From Oxalicibacterium solurbis (GTDB lineage: Bacteria > Pseudomonadota > Gammaproteobacteria > Burkholderiales > Burkholderiaceae_D): DNA of 64,000 bases. Made by a program: the position numbers and the translations under genes. The DNA is taken from contig NZ_BMDP01000002.1 of the NCBI RefSeq assembly GCF_014635845.1, forward strand, positions 558,001 through 622,000, read 5' to 3'. Positions 30,756 through 43,262 of this stretch are shown here, piece by piece. The stretch's first letter is position 1. Each line of letters opens with the position of its first letter. The notes beneath the pieces were generated by a model. That model was not told the origin of the DNA and ran no database searches. It was given only the letters and a program-made list of their open reading frames with translations.

Positions 30756-32159
30756 ATGGCTCAGACTCTCTACGACAAACTCTGGCAAGCGCACGTCGTC
30801 GATACTGCCGACGACGGCACGACGATTCTTTACATCGACCGTCACCTGCTGCACGAAGTGACCAGCCCGCAGGCATTCGAGGGGCTGAAGCTGGCACATC
30901 GCCAACCATGGCGCCGTTCCGCCAATCTGATGACGGCCGACCACAACGTGCCGACTTCCGGCCGCGAGCAAGGTATCGCCGACCCGACGTCGCGCCTGCA
31001 GGTCGAGACGCTCGATCACAATGCGCAGGAATTCAAGCTGACCTACTTCAGCATGCGCGACAAACGCCAGGGTATCGTCCACGTGATCGGCCCGGAGCAG
31101 GGTGCGACCTTGCCGGGCATGACGGTGGTCTGCGGCGATTCGCATACGTCGACCCATGGCGCGTTCGGTTGCCTGGCGCATGGCATCGGTACCTCCGAAG
31201 TCGAGCATGTGCTGGCGACGCAGACGTTGCTGCAGAAGAAATCCAAATCCATGCTGGTGCAGGTCGATGGCGCGTTGCCGGTTGGTGTGACCGCCAAGGA
31301 CATCGTACTGGCCATCATCGGCAAGATCGGCACCGCAGGCGGTACCGGCTATGCGATCGAGTTCGGCGGTTCGACGATCCGTTCGCTGTCGATGGAGGGC
31401 CGCATGACGATCTGCAACATGGCGATCGAGGCGGGCGCACGCGCCGGCATGGTTGCCGTCGACGACACCACGATCAACTACGTCAAGGGACGTCCGCTGT
31501 CGCCGGTCGGCCCACACTGGGATCGCGCGGTCGAATACTGGCGCACGTTGCATTCGGACGAAGGCGCGAAGTTCGACATGGTCGTCACGCTGAATGCCGC
31601 CGAGATTCTGCCGCAGGTGACATGGGGTACGTCGCCGGAGATGGTGGTGCCGGTCGACGGCCGCGTGCCGGACCCGGATAAGGAAAAGGATCCGGTCAAG
31701 CGTGACGGCATGGAAAAGGCGCTGGTCTACATGGGCCTGAAACCGAACACGCCGATCGAGGATATCCGCATCGACAAGGTGTTCATCGGTTCCTGTACCA
31801 ACTCGCGCATTGAGGATCTGCGCGCAGCTGCCGCCGTCGTGCGCGGCAAGCAGCGCGCTTCCAACGTCAAGCTGGCGATGGTGGTGCCGGGCTCCGGTCT
31901 GGTCAAGGAGCAAGCCGAACGCGAAGGCCTGGACAGGATTTTCAAGGATGCAGGCTTCGAATGGCGCGATCCGGGTTGTTCGATGTGCCTGGCGATGAAC
32001 GCCGACCGTCTGGAGCCGGGCGAGCGCTGCGCATCGACGTCGAACCGCAATTTCGAAGGCCGCCAGGGCGCCGGCGGCCGTACGCATCTGGTCAGTCCGG
32101 CGATGGCCGCAGCTGCCGGCATCGAAGGCCATTTCGTCGACGTACGCTTGTTGAAGTAA
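30756..32159 (+). CDS. leuC: 3-isopropylmalate dehydratase, large subunit
   Basis: LeuC with LeuD isomerises 2-isopropylmalate to 3-isopropylmalate through a [4Fe-4S] cluster. The 467-residue protein begins [10 protein letters not shown]. Cluster cysteines are in [13 protein letters not shown] and in the GCSMC motif near the C-terminus. The substrate loop TADHNVPT and the [12 protein letters not shown] motif are intact. The start at 30756 gives the conserved N-terminus; the frame is open further upstream without a start signal. It opens the leucine block leuC, leuD, leuB. Confidence 0.97.
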   Translation: MAQTLYDKLWQAHVVDTADDGTTILYIDRHLLHEVTSPQAFEGLKLAHRQPWRRSANLMTADHNVPTSGREQGIADPTSRLQVETLDHNAQEFKLTYFSMRDKRQGIVHVIGPEQGATLPGMTVVCGDSHTSTHGAFGCLAHGIGTSEVEHVLATQTLLQKKSKSMLVQVDGALPVGVTAKDIVLAIIGKIGTAGGTGYAIEFGGSTIRSLSMEGRMTICNMAIEAGARAGMVAVDDTTINYVKGRPLSPVGPHWDRAVEYWRTLHSDEGAKFDMVVTLNAAEILPQVTWGTSPEMVVPVDGRVPDPDKEKDPVKRDGMEKALVYMGLKPNTPIEDIRIDKVFIGSCTNSRIEDLRAAAAVVRGKQRASNVKLAMVVPGSGLVKEQAEREGLDRIFKDAGFEWRDPGCSMCLAMNADRLEPGERCASTSNRNFEGRQGAGGRTHLVSPAMAAAAGIEGHFVDVRLLK

Positions 32160-32199
32160 CGATTTGTTGGAATAACTGAAGTACCAAGGGAGAAAAAAC

Positions 32200-32316
32200 A
32201 TGAAAAAGGTTGCTCTTCTGCTGATCGCTTCTGTCTGGCTGCTGGCCGGTTGCAATACGGTGAACGGCTTCGGCAAGGATGTCGAACGTGCGGGCGAAAA
32301 AATCCAGGGCAAATAA
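32200..32316 (+). CDS. Entericidin-like small lipoprotein
   Basis: This 38-residue peptide has a lipoprotein signal (MKKVALLLIASVWLLAGC, Cys18) and a mature part NTVNGFGKDVERAGEKIQGK. The GxGKDVxxAGEKI pattern is that of the entericidin EcnA/EcnB family. In E. coli EcnA and EcnB act as antidote and toxin lipoproteins, and single genes like this have unknown roles. AGGGAG lies seven bases upstream of the ATG. It sits between leuC and leuD, an arrangement I recall from other Burkholderiales. Confidence 0.85.
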   Translation: MKKVALLLIASVWLLAGCNTVNGFGKDVERAGEKIQGK

Positions 32317-32390
32317 ACCATCCGGTTTGTTGCCTGTACGGGGATAGCCGCGATGGCGGTCGATCCCATCAATAGTTGAAGTTGAACGGT

Positions 32391-33038
32391 ATGGACAAAT
32401 TTACTCTTCTCGATGGCCTGGTGGCGCCGCTGGATCGCGCCAATGTGGATACCGACGCGATCATTCCGAAACAGTTTCTGAAATCGATCAAGCGCACCGG
32501 TTTCGGCCCGAACCTGTTCGATGAATGGCGTTATCTGGATATCGGCGAACCGGGCCGGGACAATTCCACGCGTCCGCTGAATCCGGATTTCGTGCTGAAT
32601 CAGCCGCGTTATCAAGGCGCATCCATTCTGCTGGCACGCAAGAATTTCGGCTGCGGCTCGTCGCGCGAACATGCTCCGTGGGCGTTGAGCCAGTATGGCT
32701 TCCGTGCCATCGTCGCACCCAGCTTCGCCGATATCTTCTTTAACAACTGCTACAAGAACGGTTTGCTGCCGGTCGTGCTGACCGAAACGCAAGTCGACAA
32801 GCTGTTCGACGAAGTGAAGGCTTTCCCGGGTTTTCGTCTCGTGATCGATCTGGAAAAGCAGACCATCGGCACCAGCAACGGTAATCTCGTCTTTCCGTTC
32901 GAGATCGATTCGTTCCGCAAGTACTGCCTGTTGAACGGCCTGGACGATATCGGCCTGACGCTGCAGAAGGCAGACAAGATTCGCGCATACGAAGAGCGCC
33001 ATCTGGTTTCCCAGCCGTGGCTGTCCAACACGATTTGA
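32391..33038 (+). CDS. leuD: 3-isopropylmalate dehydratase, small subunit
   Basis: LeuD is the swivelling subunit partner of LeuC. The 215-residue protein starts [43 protein letters not shown] is the substrate-binding signature. The length is normal. The start at 32391 is preferred over an in-frame ATG at 32376 because it matches the usual N-terminus, though no strong ribosome-binding site is seen. It lies 74 bases after the entericidin-like gene and 61 before leuB. Confidence 0.96.
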   Translation: MDKFTLLDGLVAPLDRANVDTDAIIPKQFLKSIKRTGFGPNLFDEWRYLDIGEPGRDNSTRPLNPDFVLNQPRYQGASILLARKNFGCGSSREHAPWALSQYGFRAIVAPSFADIFFNNCYKNGLLPVVLTETQVDKLFDEVKAFPGFRLVIDLEKQTIGTSNGNLVFPFEIDSFRKYCLLNGLDDIGLTLQKADKIRAYEERHLVSQPWLSNTI

Positions 33039-33099
33039 ACTTGAATCTGAATCTGATCCACGTTCACGACCCCATTTCCATTTTTTACGAAATCATCCA

Positions 33100-34170
33100 A
33101 TGAAAATCGCAATCCTGCCCGGCGACGGCATCGGTCCTGAAATCATGAACCAGGCCGTCAAGGTGATGAATGTCCTTGGCGAAAAATTCGAAACCGAAAC
33201 TGTGCCGGTCGGCGGTGCTGCATATGCGGCGCACGGCCATCCGCTGCCGGAATCGACGCTGAAGGTTGCCAAGGAAGCGGACGCGATCCTGTTCGGCGCC
33301 GTTGGCGATTTCAAGTACGACAATCTGGAGCGCTCGCTGCGTCCGGAACAGGCGATCCTGGGCCTGCGCAAGCACCTGTCGCTGTTCGCCAACTTCCGCC
33401 CGGCGATCCTGTATCCGGAACTGGCCGGCGCGTCGTCGCTGAAGCCGGAAATCGTCTCCGGCCTGGACATCATGATCGTGCGCGAACTGACCGGCGACAT
33501 CTACTTCGGCCAGCCGCGTGGCATGCGCGAAGCGCCGGACGGTCCGTTCAAGGGTGAGCGCGAAGGCTTCGACACGATGCGCTACACGGAACCGGAAATC
33601 CGCCGCATTGCGCACGTGGCTTTCCAGGCTGCGCAGAAACGCGGCAAGCGTCTGACCAGCGTCGACAAGGCCAACGTGCTGGAAACCTTCCAGTTCTGGC
33701 GCGACGTCGTGACCGACGTGCACAAGGAATATCCGGATGTCGAACTGGATCACATGTACGTCGACAACGCGGCAATGCAACTGGTGCGCGCACCGAAGAA
33801 ATTCGACGTCGTGGTCACCGGCAACATGTTCGGCGACATCCTGTCGGACGCAGCTGCGATGCTGACCGGCTCGATCGGCATGCTGCCGTCGGCCTCGCTG
33901 AATGCGAAAAATCAGGGCCTGTACGAACCGTCGCACGGTTCGGCGCCGGATATCGCCGGCAAGGACATGGCTAATCCATTGGCGCAGATTTTGTCGCTGG
34001 CAATGATGCTGCGTTATTCGCTGAACAAGGCCGAGCAGGCCGATCGCGTTGAAGCCGCCGTCAAGGCCGTGCTGAAGCAGGGATTGCGCACGCCGGACAT
34101 TTTTGAAGCCGGTACGACCAAGGTCAGCACCACGCAGATGGGCGACGCGGTCGTGAAAGCATTGGCATAA
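33100..34170 (+). CDS. leuB: 3-isopropylmalate dehydrogenase
   Basis: LeuB oxidises and decarboxylates 3-isopropylmalate with NAD. The 356-residue protein starts [15 protein letters not shown] and carries the family block [16 protein letters not shown] and the [26 protein letters not shown] metal and cofactor region. The length is typical. It completes the leucine-specific steps in this window; leuA is not present. asd follows after 70 bases. Confidence 0.97.
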   Translation: MKIAILPGDGIGPEIMNQAVKVMNVLGEKFETETVPVGGAAYAAHGHPLPESTLKVAKEADAILFGAVGDFKYDNLERSLRPEQAILGLRKHLSLFANFRPAILYPELAGASSLKPEIVSGLDIMIVRELTGDIYFGQPRGMREAPDGPFKGEREGFDTMRYTEPEIRRIAHVAFQAAQKRGKRLTSVDKANVLETFQFWRDVVTDVHKEYPDVELDHMYVDNAAMQLVRAPKKFDVVVTGNMFGDILSDAAAMLTGSIGMLPSASLNAKNQGLYEPSHGSAPDIAGKDMANPLAQILSLAMMLRYSLNKAEQADRVEAAVKAVLKQGLRTPDIFEAGTTKVSTTQMGDAVVKALA

Positions 34171-34240
34171 GACAGAGACGCCGCCGGGATGGCGGTTTGA
34201 TGAACGCGGCGATGCAGTGCCGCTTCTTGAGGAAATGATG

Positions 34241-35347
34241 ATGAAACGAGTTGGCTTGGTCGGTTGGCGCGGTATGGTGGGTTCGGTCCTGATGCAACGC
34301 ATGCAGGAAGAAAAGGATTTCGACCATATCGAGCCGATTTTCTTCACGACGTCGAACAAGGGCGGTGCTGCGCCGGCGATGGCGAAGAACGAAAAGACGC
34401 TGCAGGATGCCAACGACATCGACGCGCTGAAACAGTGCGACATCATCATCACCTGCCAGGGTGGCGACTACACGACCGACATCTTCCCGAAACTGCGCGC
34501 AGCAGGCTGGGACGGCTACTGGATCGACGCGGCTTCCACGTTGCGCATGAAGGACGACGCCGTCATCGTGCTCGATCCGGTCAACCTGAACGTCATCAAG
34601 GACGCGATGGGTCGCGGCGTCAAGAACTACATCGGCGGCAACTGCACCAATTCCATCCTGCTGATGGGTGTGGGTGGCCTGTTTCATGCTGGCCTGGTGG
34701 ACTGGGTCAGCTCGATGACCTATCAGGCGGCATCCGGCGGCGGCGCCAACCACATGCGCGAACTGCTGTCCGGCATGGGCGTGGTGCATGGCGCAGTGGC
34801 AGAAGAACTGAAGACACCGTCGTCAGCAATTCTCGATATCGACCGCAAGGTCGCGCAGACGATTCGTCAGGATGTGCCGACCGAGTTCTTCGGCGCGCCA
34901 CTGGCTGGCGGCTTGATCCCGTGGATCGATGCGCAGCTGGAAAACGGCCAGTCGAAGGAAGAGTGGAAGGGCCAGGCAGAGGTCAACAAGATTCTCGGCA
35001 ACACGCAGCCGATTCCGGTCGATGGCCTGTGCGTGCGTATCGGCGCGATGCGTTGCCACAGCCTGGCGCTGACGATCAAGCTGAAGAAGGATGTGCCGCT
35101 GGCCGAGATCGAGCAGATCATCCGCGGCGGCAATCAGTGGGTGAAATGGGTGCCGAACGAACGTGCGCTCACCGTCAAGGAATTGACGCCGGCAGCGATC
35201 ACCGGGGGGCTGGAAATCGGCGTGGGCCGTGTGCGCAAGCTGAACCAGGGGCCGGAGTATTTGTCGGCCTTCGTCATCGGCGACCAATTGCTGTGGGGCG
35301 CGGCCGAACCGCTGCGCCGCATGCTGCGCATCATCCTGGGTAAATAA
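34241..35347 (+). CDS. asd: Aspartate-semialdehyde dehydrogenase
   Basis: Asd reduces aspartyl phosphate to aspartate semialdehyde, the branch point to lysine, diaminopimelate, methionine and threonine. The 368-residue protein begins [18 protein letters not shown]. The catalytic cysteine is in [12 protein letters not shown] and the active-site histidine is in [13 protein letters not shown]. Three in-frame ATGs occur in a row (34235, 34238, 34241). The third has GAGG at the best distance and matches the family. A hairpin terminator follows. fimV is next, as in pseudomonads. Confidence 0.96.
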   Translation: MKRVGLVGWRGMVGSVLMQRMQEEKDFDHIEPIFFTTSNKGGAAPAMAKNEKTLQDANDIDALKQCDIIITCQGGDYTTDIFPKLRAAGWDGYWIDAASTLRMKDDAVIVLDPVNLNVIKDAMGRGVKNYIGGNCTNSILLMGVGGLFHAGLVDWVSSMTYQAASGGGANHMRELLSGMGVVHGAVAEELKTPSSAILDIDRKVAQTIRQDVPTEFFGAPLAGGLIPWIDAQLENGQSKEEWKGQAEVNKILGNTQPIPVDGLCVRIGAMRCHSLALTIKLKKDVPLAEIEQIIRGGNQWVKWVPNERALTVKELTPAAITGGLEIGVGRVRKLNQGPEYLSAFVIGDQLLWGAAEPLRRMLRIILGK

Positions 35348-35398
35348 GGCCTGCCAAAACTCCGGCTGCTGCCCGGATCGCGTTGTCCAGACGCAACA

Positions 35399-35446
35399 TA
35401 AACCCGTCAAATCGAAGCGTTTCGCGCTTGATTGGCGGGTTTTAAA
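35399..35446 (+). terminator. Imperfect intrinsic terminator after asd
   Basis: ACCCG..TCAA..AAGCG pairs imperfectly with CGCTTGATTGGCGGGT around a TTTCG loop and is followed by TTTTAAAT. It suggests fimV has its own promoter. Confidence 0.6.
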
Positions 35447-35566
35447 TTATGTGACAAGCTGCTTGCGCTTGCGCGTGTAAGTCCATGATGCTAAGGTAAA
35501 AGTCCTTAAAAAAACTATAAGTAAGCGTCGCTTGCAGCCCTTCCAACGTACGCCAACGGATTCCTC

Positions 35567-38350
35567 ATGCCTTCAAAAATGCGGTCAATTTCTCGTTCCA
35601 AGGTTTCCTCGTTTCAACTGAAGACTTTGAGCGCGGCACTGCTGTCCGCTGCGATGCTGTCGAATGTCTACGCCGCCGGGTTGGGGAAGCTGACGGTGCT
35701 GTCGTCGCTGGGGCAGCCGCTGCGTGCAGAGATCGAACTGACATCGGTCGAACCGGATGAGCTGGGCACACTGGTGCCGCGCCTGGCGCCGGCCGATGCC
35801 TACCGCGAAGCCAATATCGATCTCAATCCCGTGCTGCTTTCATTGCGCTTCGCCACCGAGCAGCGCAACGGCACGCCGATCATCCGCGTAACGTCGACGC
35901 AGCCGATCAACGAACCGTTCGTCGACATGCTGCTGGAACTGGGGGGCGGCAAGGGCAAGCTGGTACGCGAATACACCTTCCTGCTCGACCCGCCGGAAAT
36001 GCGTTCGGCGCGCGCGTCGTCAGTGACGCCGGTTGCAATCGGACGTTCGTCTTCCGTGTCGGCACAATCCGTATCGCCTGCCGCCCCCGCTCCTGCATCG
36101 CCGGCGCCCGTCGCTGCAGCGCCGAGCAGCACGCGCAGCAACACGGCGCCATCGCGTCCGGCACAAGCTTCCCCGGCACCTGACAAGGCTGCCGCAAGTC
36201 CGGACTATGAAGTCAAGAAGGGCGATACGCTGGCGAAGATCGCCAACCAGTATCGTGAGCCCGGTGTGTCGCTCGACCAGATGCTGGTTGCGTTGTACCG
36301 CGCCAATCCGGATGCCTTCGTCGGCAAGAACATGAACCGTCTGCGTGCGGGCCAGATTCTGTCGATCCCGGCAGCGACGACTGCCGAAGTCATCGAAGAA
36401 TCCGAAGCACGTGGCGTGGTCGTGGCGCAAGCTGCGGATTTCAACCGCTATCGCAGCAAGCTGGCGGCACAGGTTGCTGCCGCCAACGCCCAGCCATCGG
36501 AAGAGGGCAGGCAGACTGCAGGCGGCAAGATCACCACGCGCATCCAGGAAGAGTCCGGTTCTACTAATGCACAGGACAAGCTGAAGTTGTCGAAGTCCGG
36601 CACGGCTGTCGGCTCGACCGGCAGTGCGGGCGTCACCGAAGAGGAGCTGATCGCGCGCGACAAGGCATTGGCCGAAGCGAATGCACGCGTGAAGGAACTG
36701 GAAAAGAACGTCAGCGAATTGCAGAAGATCCTGGAAATCAAGAACAAGGATCTGGCTACGCAGCAGAAGCAGGCGGAAACCACGGCTGCTCCTGCAGCTG
36801 CCGCATCGGCGGGGACTGCGGCCGCTGAAACCGAGAAGCCGGCAACTGATGCGGCCAATCCTGCTGCAAATACCGCGGCAAGCACCGCAACAAATACGGC
36901 TGCCGAAACGTCCGAATCGGCAACTGCCGCACCGCCTACCGATGCTGCGGCAGCGCCGGCAGCAGAGCAACCCACACCTGCGCCGAAGGCAAAACCGAAG
37001 CGCACGCCGCCGCCGGCACCTGTGCAGCAACCGAGCTTCTTCGACGACCTGTCCGCCAATCCGATGTTCCTGCCGGGAGCAGCCGTGCTGCTGGCCTTGC
37101 TGGCCGGCCTGGGCATCTACAGTTCGCGCCGTCGCAAGCAACCGGCAAGATCGTTCGAGGACAGCATCATCACCGATTCCAGCCTGAAATCGAATTCGCT
37201 GTTCGGTTCGACCGGCGGCCAGAGCGTGGATACCAACAACAGCGTCTTCAACTCCAACTTCGTGCCGTCCGCCAGCCAGCTGGATACCAACGAAGTCGAT
37301 CCGATTGCCGAAGCCGACGTCTACATTGCCTATGGCCGCGATGCGCAGGCCGAGGAAATCCTGAAGGAAGCGCTGCGCACGCAACCGGATCGTCATGCGG
37401 TGCGCGTCAAGCTGCTGGAGATTTATTCCAATCGCAACGACGTGCGTTCGTTCGAAATTCTCGCTACCGAGCTGTACAGCATGACCAAGGGCGAAGGCGA
37501 GGACTGGCAGCAGGCCGCCACGTTGGGCATGGCGCTCGATCCGAGCAATCCGTTGTACGCATCGGGCAGTGCATTGCCGGCCGATGTTGCGGCAAAGGCT
37601 TCGTCGCTGACGGCTTCCACGCAGCCGCTCGACGAGCAGGGGCTGGATGAACTGCTCGATACGACGCAGCCGGACCCGAACACGACACTGGAAAGTTCGC
37701 CGTATTTCAACAATACGACGATGCTGACCGGAGACACGCAACCGATGCTGCCGAAGGAAGAGCCGGCAGCGCTTGCCGCGACCGAACAGAAGCAGCCGGT
37801 CGAGGATCTGGATTTCGATCTGGAAGGTTTCGATATCGGCCAGCCTGAAAAGAAAGAGGAAGACCAGCCTGCGTCGAAAGCTGAGTTGCCGGCCGACGTC
37901 GCTTCCATCGATTTCGGTTTCCTCGACGGCGACAACAAGCCGGCAACATCGGAAACGTCAGCATCCGACACACCGGTATCGGCGGCGCCTGAAACATCTC
38001 TGCCGGAATCGTTCGATCTCGAATTCCCTGCATCCAGCGAGCAGGCCCAGACTGCACAGCCGGTTGCCAAACCGGAAGAGTTCGATCTGTCTGACATCAC
38101 GCTGGAACTGGAGCCGTCTTCGTCGACAGCGACGGAGCAGTCGGCATCCGACGCCCTGCCGCCGCTGGAAGGCCTGGATGACGAGAGCTTCTCCAGCAAT
38201 ACCGAAATGGCGACCAAGCTGGATCTGGCGATTGCCTACCAGGAAATCGGCGACAAGGAAGGCGCGCGCGAATTGCTGGAAGAAGTTGTCAAGGGCGGCA
38301 ACAGCGAACAGTCGGCACGTGCCGGCGAACTGCTCGCCAAGCTTTCCTGA
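35567..38350 (+). CDS. fimV: FimV-family peptidoglycan-binding hub protein
   Basis: The 927-residue protein has a signal peptide (to about residue 36, SNVYAAG), the N-terminal FimV domain (LGKLTVLSSLGQPLRAEIEL), and a LysM domain (about 214-265). An Ala/Pro/Thr-rich, coiled-coil-containing linker (about 370-480) leads to one membrane segment (about 502-518). An acidic cytoplasmic tail ends in a TPR-like FimV C-terminal motif (MATKLDLAIAYQEIGD, last 60 residues). In Pseudomonas FimV organises type IV pili and cyclase activation at the pole. Its position between asd and truA is the same as in pseudomonads. Confidence 0.92.
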   Translation: MPSKMRSISRSKVSSFQLKTLSAALLSAAMLSNVYAAGLGKLTVLSSLGQPLRAEIELTSVEPDELGTLVPRLAPADAYREANIDLNPVLLSLRFATEQRNGTPIIRVTSTQPINEPFVDMLLELGGGKGKLVREYTFLLDPPEMRSARASSVTPVAIGRSSSVSAQSVSPAAPAPASPAPVAAAPSSTRSNTAPSRPAQASPAPDKAAASPDYEVKKGDTLAKIANQYREPGVSLDQMLVALYRANPDAFVGKNMNRLRAGQILSIPAATTAEVIEESEARGVVVAQAADFNRYRSKLAAQVAAANAQPSEEGRQTAGGKITTRIQEESGSTNAQDKLKLSKSGTAVGSTGSAGVTEEELIARDKALAEANARVKELEKNVSELQKILEIKNKDLATQQKQAETTAAPAAAASAGTAAAETEKPATDAANPAANTAASTATNTAAETSESATAAPPTDAAAAPAAEQPTPAPKAKPKRTPPPAPVQQPSFFDDLSANPMFLPGAAVLLALLAGLGIYSSRRRKQPARSFEDSIITDSSLKSNSLFGSTGGQSVDTNNSVFNSNFVPSASQLDTNEVDPIAEADVYIAYGRDAQAEEILKEALRTQPDRHAVRVKLLEIYSNRNDVRSFEILATELYSMTKGEGEDWQQAATLGMALDPSNPLYASGSALPADVAAKASSLTASTQPLDEQGLDELLDTTQPDPNTTLESSPYFNNTTMLTGDTQPMLPKEEPAALAATEQKQPVEDLDFDLEGFDIGQPEKKEEDQPASKAELPADVASIDFGFLDGDNKPATSETSASDTPVSAAPETSLPESFDLEFPASSEQAQTAQPVAKPEEFDLSDITLELEPSSSTATEQSASDALPPLEGLDDESFSSNTEMATKLDLAIAYQEIGDKEGARELLEEVVKGGNSEQSARAGELLAKLS

Positions 38351-38370
38351 GATAATTGACTTGCTGAACG

Positions 38371-38400
38371 ACGGGCGCAGCTTGCGCCCGTTTTCTTTTT
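38371..38400 (+). terminator. Intrinsic terminator after fimV
   Basis: ACGGGCGCA and TGCGCCCGT form a 9-bp stem followed by TTTCTTTTTT. Confidence 0.9.
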
Positions 38401-38422
38401 TGCCTTGATTTTATTTCCGTCA

Positions 38423-39232
38423 ATGAACGACGATTCCAAACGCATCGTGCTCGGCGTGCAATATGACGGCGCGCCATGGCAAGGCTGGCAGACGCAGCCG
38501 CACGGAGAAACCGTGCAGGATCGTCTGGAGGCGGCGCTGCGCCAGTTTGCCGGCACGGATGTGGCAACGACTTGTGCCGGTCGCACCGATGCCGGCGTGC
38601 ATGCACTGGAGCAGATCGTGCATTTCGATACGCCGCTCGATCGCGACATGAATTCCTGGGTGCGCGGCGTCAATAGCTTTTTGCCGCCGTCGATTGCGGT
38701 GCGCTGGGCGACTGCGATCGCCGGTGATGCAGAGCAGGAATTCCATGCGCGCTTCAGCGCACGCTCGCGCACCTATCAATACGTGCTGTACAACAACCCG
38801 GTGCGGGCGCCGCTACTCGATGGCAAGGCCGGCTGGGCGTTCCGCCCGCTGGACGTCGATCGCATGCGCGAAGGGGCCGCCCATTTGCTGGGCGAGCACG
38901 ATTTTTCGTCGTTTCGTTCGGTACAGTGCCAGGCGAAATCGCCGGTCAAGACGATGTATGCGATCGATCTGCAGCGGCGCGGCGATATCCTGTTGCTCAC
39001 CTTGCATGCGAATGCCTTCCTGTATCACATGGTGCGCAATATCGTCGGCTCGCTGATCTTTGTGGGCACTGGCGCGCGGCCGGCAGACTGGATGAAGGAA
39101 TTGCTGGACGGGCGAGATCGCAAGGTGGCCGCGCCGACCTTCATGCCGGACGGTCTGTACCTTGCGAAAATCGATTACGATCCCAACTGGAAATTGCCGC
39201 AGACGCCGCCGCAGAATTTCCTGTGGCTGTGA
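38423..39232 (+). CDS. truA: tRNA pseudouridine38-40 synthase
   Basis: TruA makes pseudouridine at positions 38-40 of the tRNA anticodon stem-loop. The 269-residue protein has the catalytic aspartate in [11 protein letters not shown], the [12 protein letters not shown] start, and the [11 protein letters not shown] block. The ATG at 38423 is chosen over an upstream TTG at 38405 because it fits the family N-terminus. No clear ribosome-binding site is visible. It lies just after the fimV terminator and 64 bases before trpF. Confidence 0.95.
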   Translation: MNDDSKRIVLGVQYDGAPWQGWQTQPHGETVQDRLEAALRQFAGTDVATTCAGRTDAGVHALEQIVHFDTPLDRDMNSWVRGVNSFLPPSIAVRWATAIAGDAEQEFHARFSARSRTYQYVLYNNPVRAPLLDGKAGWAFRPLDVDRMREGAAHLLGEHDFSSFRSVQCQAKSPVKTMYAIDLQRRGDILLLTLHANAFLYHMVRNIVGSLIFVGTGARPADWMKELLDGRDRKVAAPTFMPDGLYLAKIDYDPNWKLPQTPPQNFLWL

Positions 39233-39296
39233 AGGGCTGCAGTTGACCGGTTTTCAATTTTCAATCTGACATGCATTTCAACATGAAGACGGCGCC

Positions 39297-39968
39297 ATGA
39301 CGCATCGCACACGCATCAAGATTTGCGGCCTGACGCGAGAACAGGATCTGCTGGGCGCAATCGCGGCCGGTGCGGATGCGGTCGGCTTTGTGTTTTACGC
39401 AAAAAGCCCGCGCTATATCGCTCCAGAAAACGCCGGACAATTGGTAATGCAGGTTCCACCGTTCGTGACGACTGTTGGTTTGTTCGTCAATGCGACACTG
39501 GAGGACGTGCAGGCGGTACTGGCGCAGGCACCTGTTTCCTTGTTGCAATTTCATGGCGACGAAACGCCGTTGCAATGTGCGACGATTGCGGCTGCCGTCA
39601 ATCGGCCCTTCATGCGTGCGGTGCGCGTAAAACCGGAAACCACGGCAGACGATTTGCTAGAATGCGAGTCTGAATATCGCGCCGCCAGTGCATTGTTTTC
39701 CGGCTTGTTGCTGGATACCTATGTCGACAGCTATGGCGGCAGCGGAAAGGTCTTCGATTGGTCTCTCATTCCAGAAAATCTCGCGCCTCGGGCCGTTTTA
39801 AGTGGTGGCTTGAGCGTACAAAACGCGACTGACGCCGTGCAGCGCATTCGCCCACATGCAGTCGACGTCAGCAGTGGCGTAGAGCAGGCAAAGGGCATCA
39901 AGGACGTCGCGAAGATTCGCGCCTTCATCTCCGCCGTACGCGCAGCCGATGCGATGCGTACGGATTGA
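39297..39968 (+). CDS. trpF: Phosphoribosylanthranilate isomerase
   Basis: TrpF performs the Amadori rearrangement of phosphoribosylanthranilate in tryptophan synthesis. The 223-residue TIM barrel has the catalytic cysteine in KICGLTREQ and the catalytic aspartate in [13 protein letters not shown]. It is a stand-alone enzyme, not fused to TrpC. trpB begins 17 bases after its stop. The trpF-trpB-trpA order without trpEGDC is the usual split arrangement of this group. Confidence 0.96.
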   Translation: MTHRTRIKICGLTREQDLLGAIAAGADAVGFVFYAKSPRYIAPENAGQLVMQVPPFVTTVGLFVNATLEDVQAVLAQAPVSLLQFHGDETPLQCATIAAAVNRPFMRAVRVKPETTADDLLECESEYRAASALFSGLLLDTYVDSYGGSGKVFDWSLIPENLAPRAVLSGGLSVQNATDAVQRIRPHAVDVSSGVEQAKGIKDVAKIRAFISAVRAADAMRTD

Positions 39969-39985
39969 CAGACAAAGAGAACATC

Positions 39986-41257
<1,272 letters not shown>

Positions 41258-41263
41258 CGGCAG

Positions 41264-41294
41264 GGCGCTTCGCATTCACGGAGCGCCTTTCTTT
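41264..41294 (+). terminator. Weak hairpin between trpB and trpA
   Basis: GGCGCT (41264-41269) and AGCGCC (41282-41287) are 12 bases apart, followed by TTTCTTTC. It might cause partial termination between the subunits, or only stabilise the trpB end. Confidence 0.45.
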
Positions 41295-41342
41295 CGTCCG
41301 TCGTCCACAGGGATGCCACGAATCATTCATCAGAACAAAATC

Positions 41343-42140
41343 ATGTCCAGAATCCAAGCAACATTCGCCGCACTGGCGGCAAACAAGAAAAAGGGACTCA
41401 TCCCGTTCATCACCGCCGGCGATCCGGCACCTGAACTGACCGTGCCGTTGATGCATGCGCTGGTCGAAGGTGGCGCCGACATCATCGAGCTCGGTGTGCC
41501 GTTTTCCGATCCAATGGCCGAAGGCCCGGTTATCCAGCGTGCCTGCGAGCGTGCACTGAAGTTCAATGTCAGCATGCAGGACGTGCTCGGTTTCGTGCGT
41601 GAATTCCGCAAGACCAATACCACTACGCCAGTCGTGCTGATGGGTTACGCCAACCCGATCGAACGCATGGGGCAGGCTGCCTATGTGCAGGCAATGAAAG
41701 ATGCAGGCGCCGACGGCACCATCGTTGTCGACTATCCGCCGGAAGAGTGCGAGGAGTTTGCCGCCATGCTGAAGGCAGCCGATCTCGATGCGATCTTCCT
41801 GCTGGCACCGACTTCGACCGAGGAGCGTATCCAGCAGGTCGCACGCTTCGGCAGCGGCTTCAGCTATTACGTCTCGCTGAAGGGCGTGACCGGCGCGGCG
41901 CATATCGATACGGCCGAAGTTGCACAGCGCATTGCTGCGATCCGCAAGCACGTGAAACTGCCGATCGGCGTGGGTTTCGGCATCCGAGATGCGGCGACGG
42001 CCAAGACTGTGGCGGCCGTGTCCGATGCGGTCGTGATCGGCAGTCGCATCATCCAGGAACTGGAAAATACCCCGCAAGACAAGGCCGTGGAGGCGGTACG
42101 CACCTTCCTGTCCGGCATCCGCAAGGCGCTGGACGAATAA
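41343..42140 (+). CDS. trpA: Tryptophan synthase, alpha subunit
   Basis: TrpA cleaves indole-3-glycerol phosphate and channels indole to TrpB. The 265-residue protein has the catalytic glutamate and aspartate in [21 protein letters not shown] and the phosphate-binding loop in VGFGIRD. It starts [11 protein letters not shown] at 41343; an in-frame ATG at 41313 would add an unusual tail. It lies 85 bases after trpB and 128 before accD. Confidence 0.97.
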   Translation: MSRIQATFAALAANKKKGLIPFITAGDPAPELTVPLMHALVEGGADIIELGVPFSDPMAEGPVIQRACERALKFNVSMQDVLGFVREFRKTNTTTPVVLMGYANPIERMGQAAYVQAMKDAGADGTIVVDYPPEECEEFAAMLKAADLDAIFLLAPTSTEERIQQVARFGSGFSYYVSLKGVTGAAHIDTAEVAQRIAAIRKHVKLPIGVGFGIRDAATAKTVAAVSDAVVIGSRIIQELENTPQDKAVEAVRTFLSGIRKALDE

Positions 42141-42268
42141 GGTGAAATTGTCCCGCCGGGCGGGTAAAATGCCGCCCGGTCTGTCAAAACATGCAACAGA
42201 TGGCGAATCACCGTTTGAACAAGACAAATTCGGTACAATTCGCCCATTCGAATTCTGAAAGGTCTGCG

Positions 42269-43141
42269 ATGAGCTGGCTAGAAAAACTGCTTCCGCCCCG
42301 TATCCAGCGCTCCGACAGCGCGCAACGCAAATCGGTGCCGGAAGGCTTGTGGGTCAAGTGCCCGTCGTGCGAATCGGTGCTGTACCGCACCGATCTGGAA
42401 TCCAATATCCATGTCTGCCCGAAATGCTCGCACCACCTGCGCATCCGTGCGCGTGATCGTCTGGATGCCTTGCTGGATGCCGGCGGCCGCTATGACATCG
42501 GCCAGGAAGTGCTGCCGGTCGACACGCTCAAATTCAAGGACAGCAAGAAATATCCGGATCGCCTGAAATCCGCGCTGGAAGGCACCGGCGAAACCGATGC
42601 GCTGATCGTCATGGGCGGCTCGATCATGAGCCTGCCGGTGGTCGTCGCCTGCTTCGAATTCGAATTCATGGGCGGTTCGATGGGTTCCGTCGTCGGCGAA
42701 CGCTTCGCGCGCGCTGCGCAGGTGGCGCTGGAGCAGAAGGTGCCGTTGATCTGTATTACCGCGACTGGCGGTGCCCGCATGCAGGAAGGCTTGTTGTCGC
42801 TGATGCAAATGGCGAAGACGACCGCGATGCTGACCAAGTTGTCGGAAAAGAAACTGCCGTTCATTTCGGTGCTGACCGATCCGACAATGGGCGGCGTATC
42901 GGCCTCGTTTGCTTTCCTGGGCGATGTCGTCATTGCCGAACCGAAGGCACTGGTCGGTTTCGCCGGCCCGCGCGTGATCGAAAATACCGTGCGCGAGAAA
43001 CTGCCGGAAGGTTTCCAGCGTGCCGAATTCCTGCTGCAGAAGGGCGCCATCGACATGATCGTGGATCGCCGCAAGATGCGCGAGGAAATCGCACGCGTGC
43101 TGGCGTTGTTGCAGAATCAGGCGGCCGACGTGCTGGCCTGA
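42269..43141 (+). CDS. accD: Acetyl-CoA carboxylase, carboxyltransferase beta subunit
   Basis: AccD with AccA transfers the carboxyl group from biotin to acetyl-CoA, giving malonyl-CoA for fatty acids. The 290-residue protein has the N-terminal zinc ribbon with CPSC and CPKC, and the crotonase-like carboxyltransferase core ([29 protein letters not shown]). The start at 42269 has AAGG upstream and matches [10 protein letters not shown] of the family. A strong terminator follows. folC is next, as in many gammaproteobacteria and betaproteobacteria. Confidence 0.97.
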   Translation: MSWLEKLLPPRIQRSDSAQRKSVPEGLWVKCPSCESVLYRTDLESNIHVCPKCSHHLRIRARDRLDALLDAGGRYDIGQEVLPVDTLKFKDSKKYPDRLKSALEGTGETDALIVMGGSIMSLPVVVACFEFEFMGGSMGSVVGERFARAAQVALEQKVPLICITATGGARMQEGLLSLMQMAKTTAMLTKLSEKKLPFISVLTDPTMGGVSASFAFLGDVVIAEPKALVGFAGPRVIENTVREKLPEGFQRAEFLLQKGAIDMIVDRRKMREEIARVLALLQNQAADVLA

Positions 43142-43160
43142 ACGCAGGCCTGATCAGGAC

Positions 43161-43194
43161 AAGCCCGAACCGCAGCAGGTTCGGGCTTTTTATT
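43161..43194 (+). terminator. Intrinsic terminator after accD
   Basis: AGCCCGAACC and GGTTCGGGCT form a perfect 10-bp stem with a GCAGCA loop, followed by TTTTATTT. Confidence 0.93.
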
Positions 43195-43262
43195 TGACTG
43201 AATGGCGCCATCTGTGCGTTGTTCTTCTCCGCTTCTTTTCCCGGAGTTTTCGTTCCATCTGC

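Noticed and set aside
38405-38422. Upstream TTG start for truA
   Set aside because: It adds six residues that do not fit the family and has no ribosome-binding site.
42215-42239. TTGAAC and TACAAT before accD as a promoter
   Set aside because: The spacing is only 13 bases, too short for a normal sigma-70 promoter.
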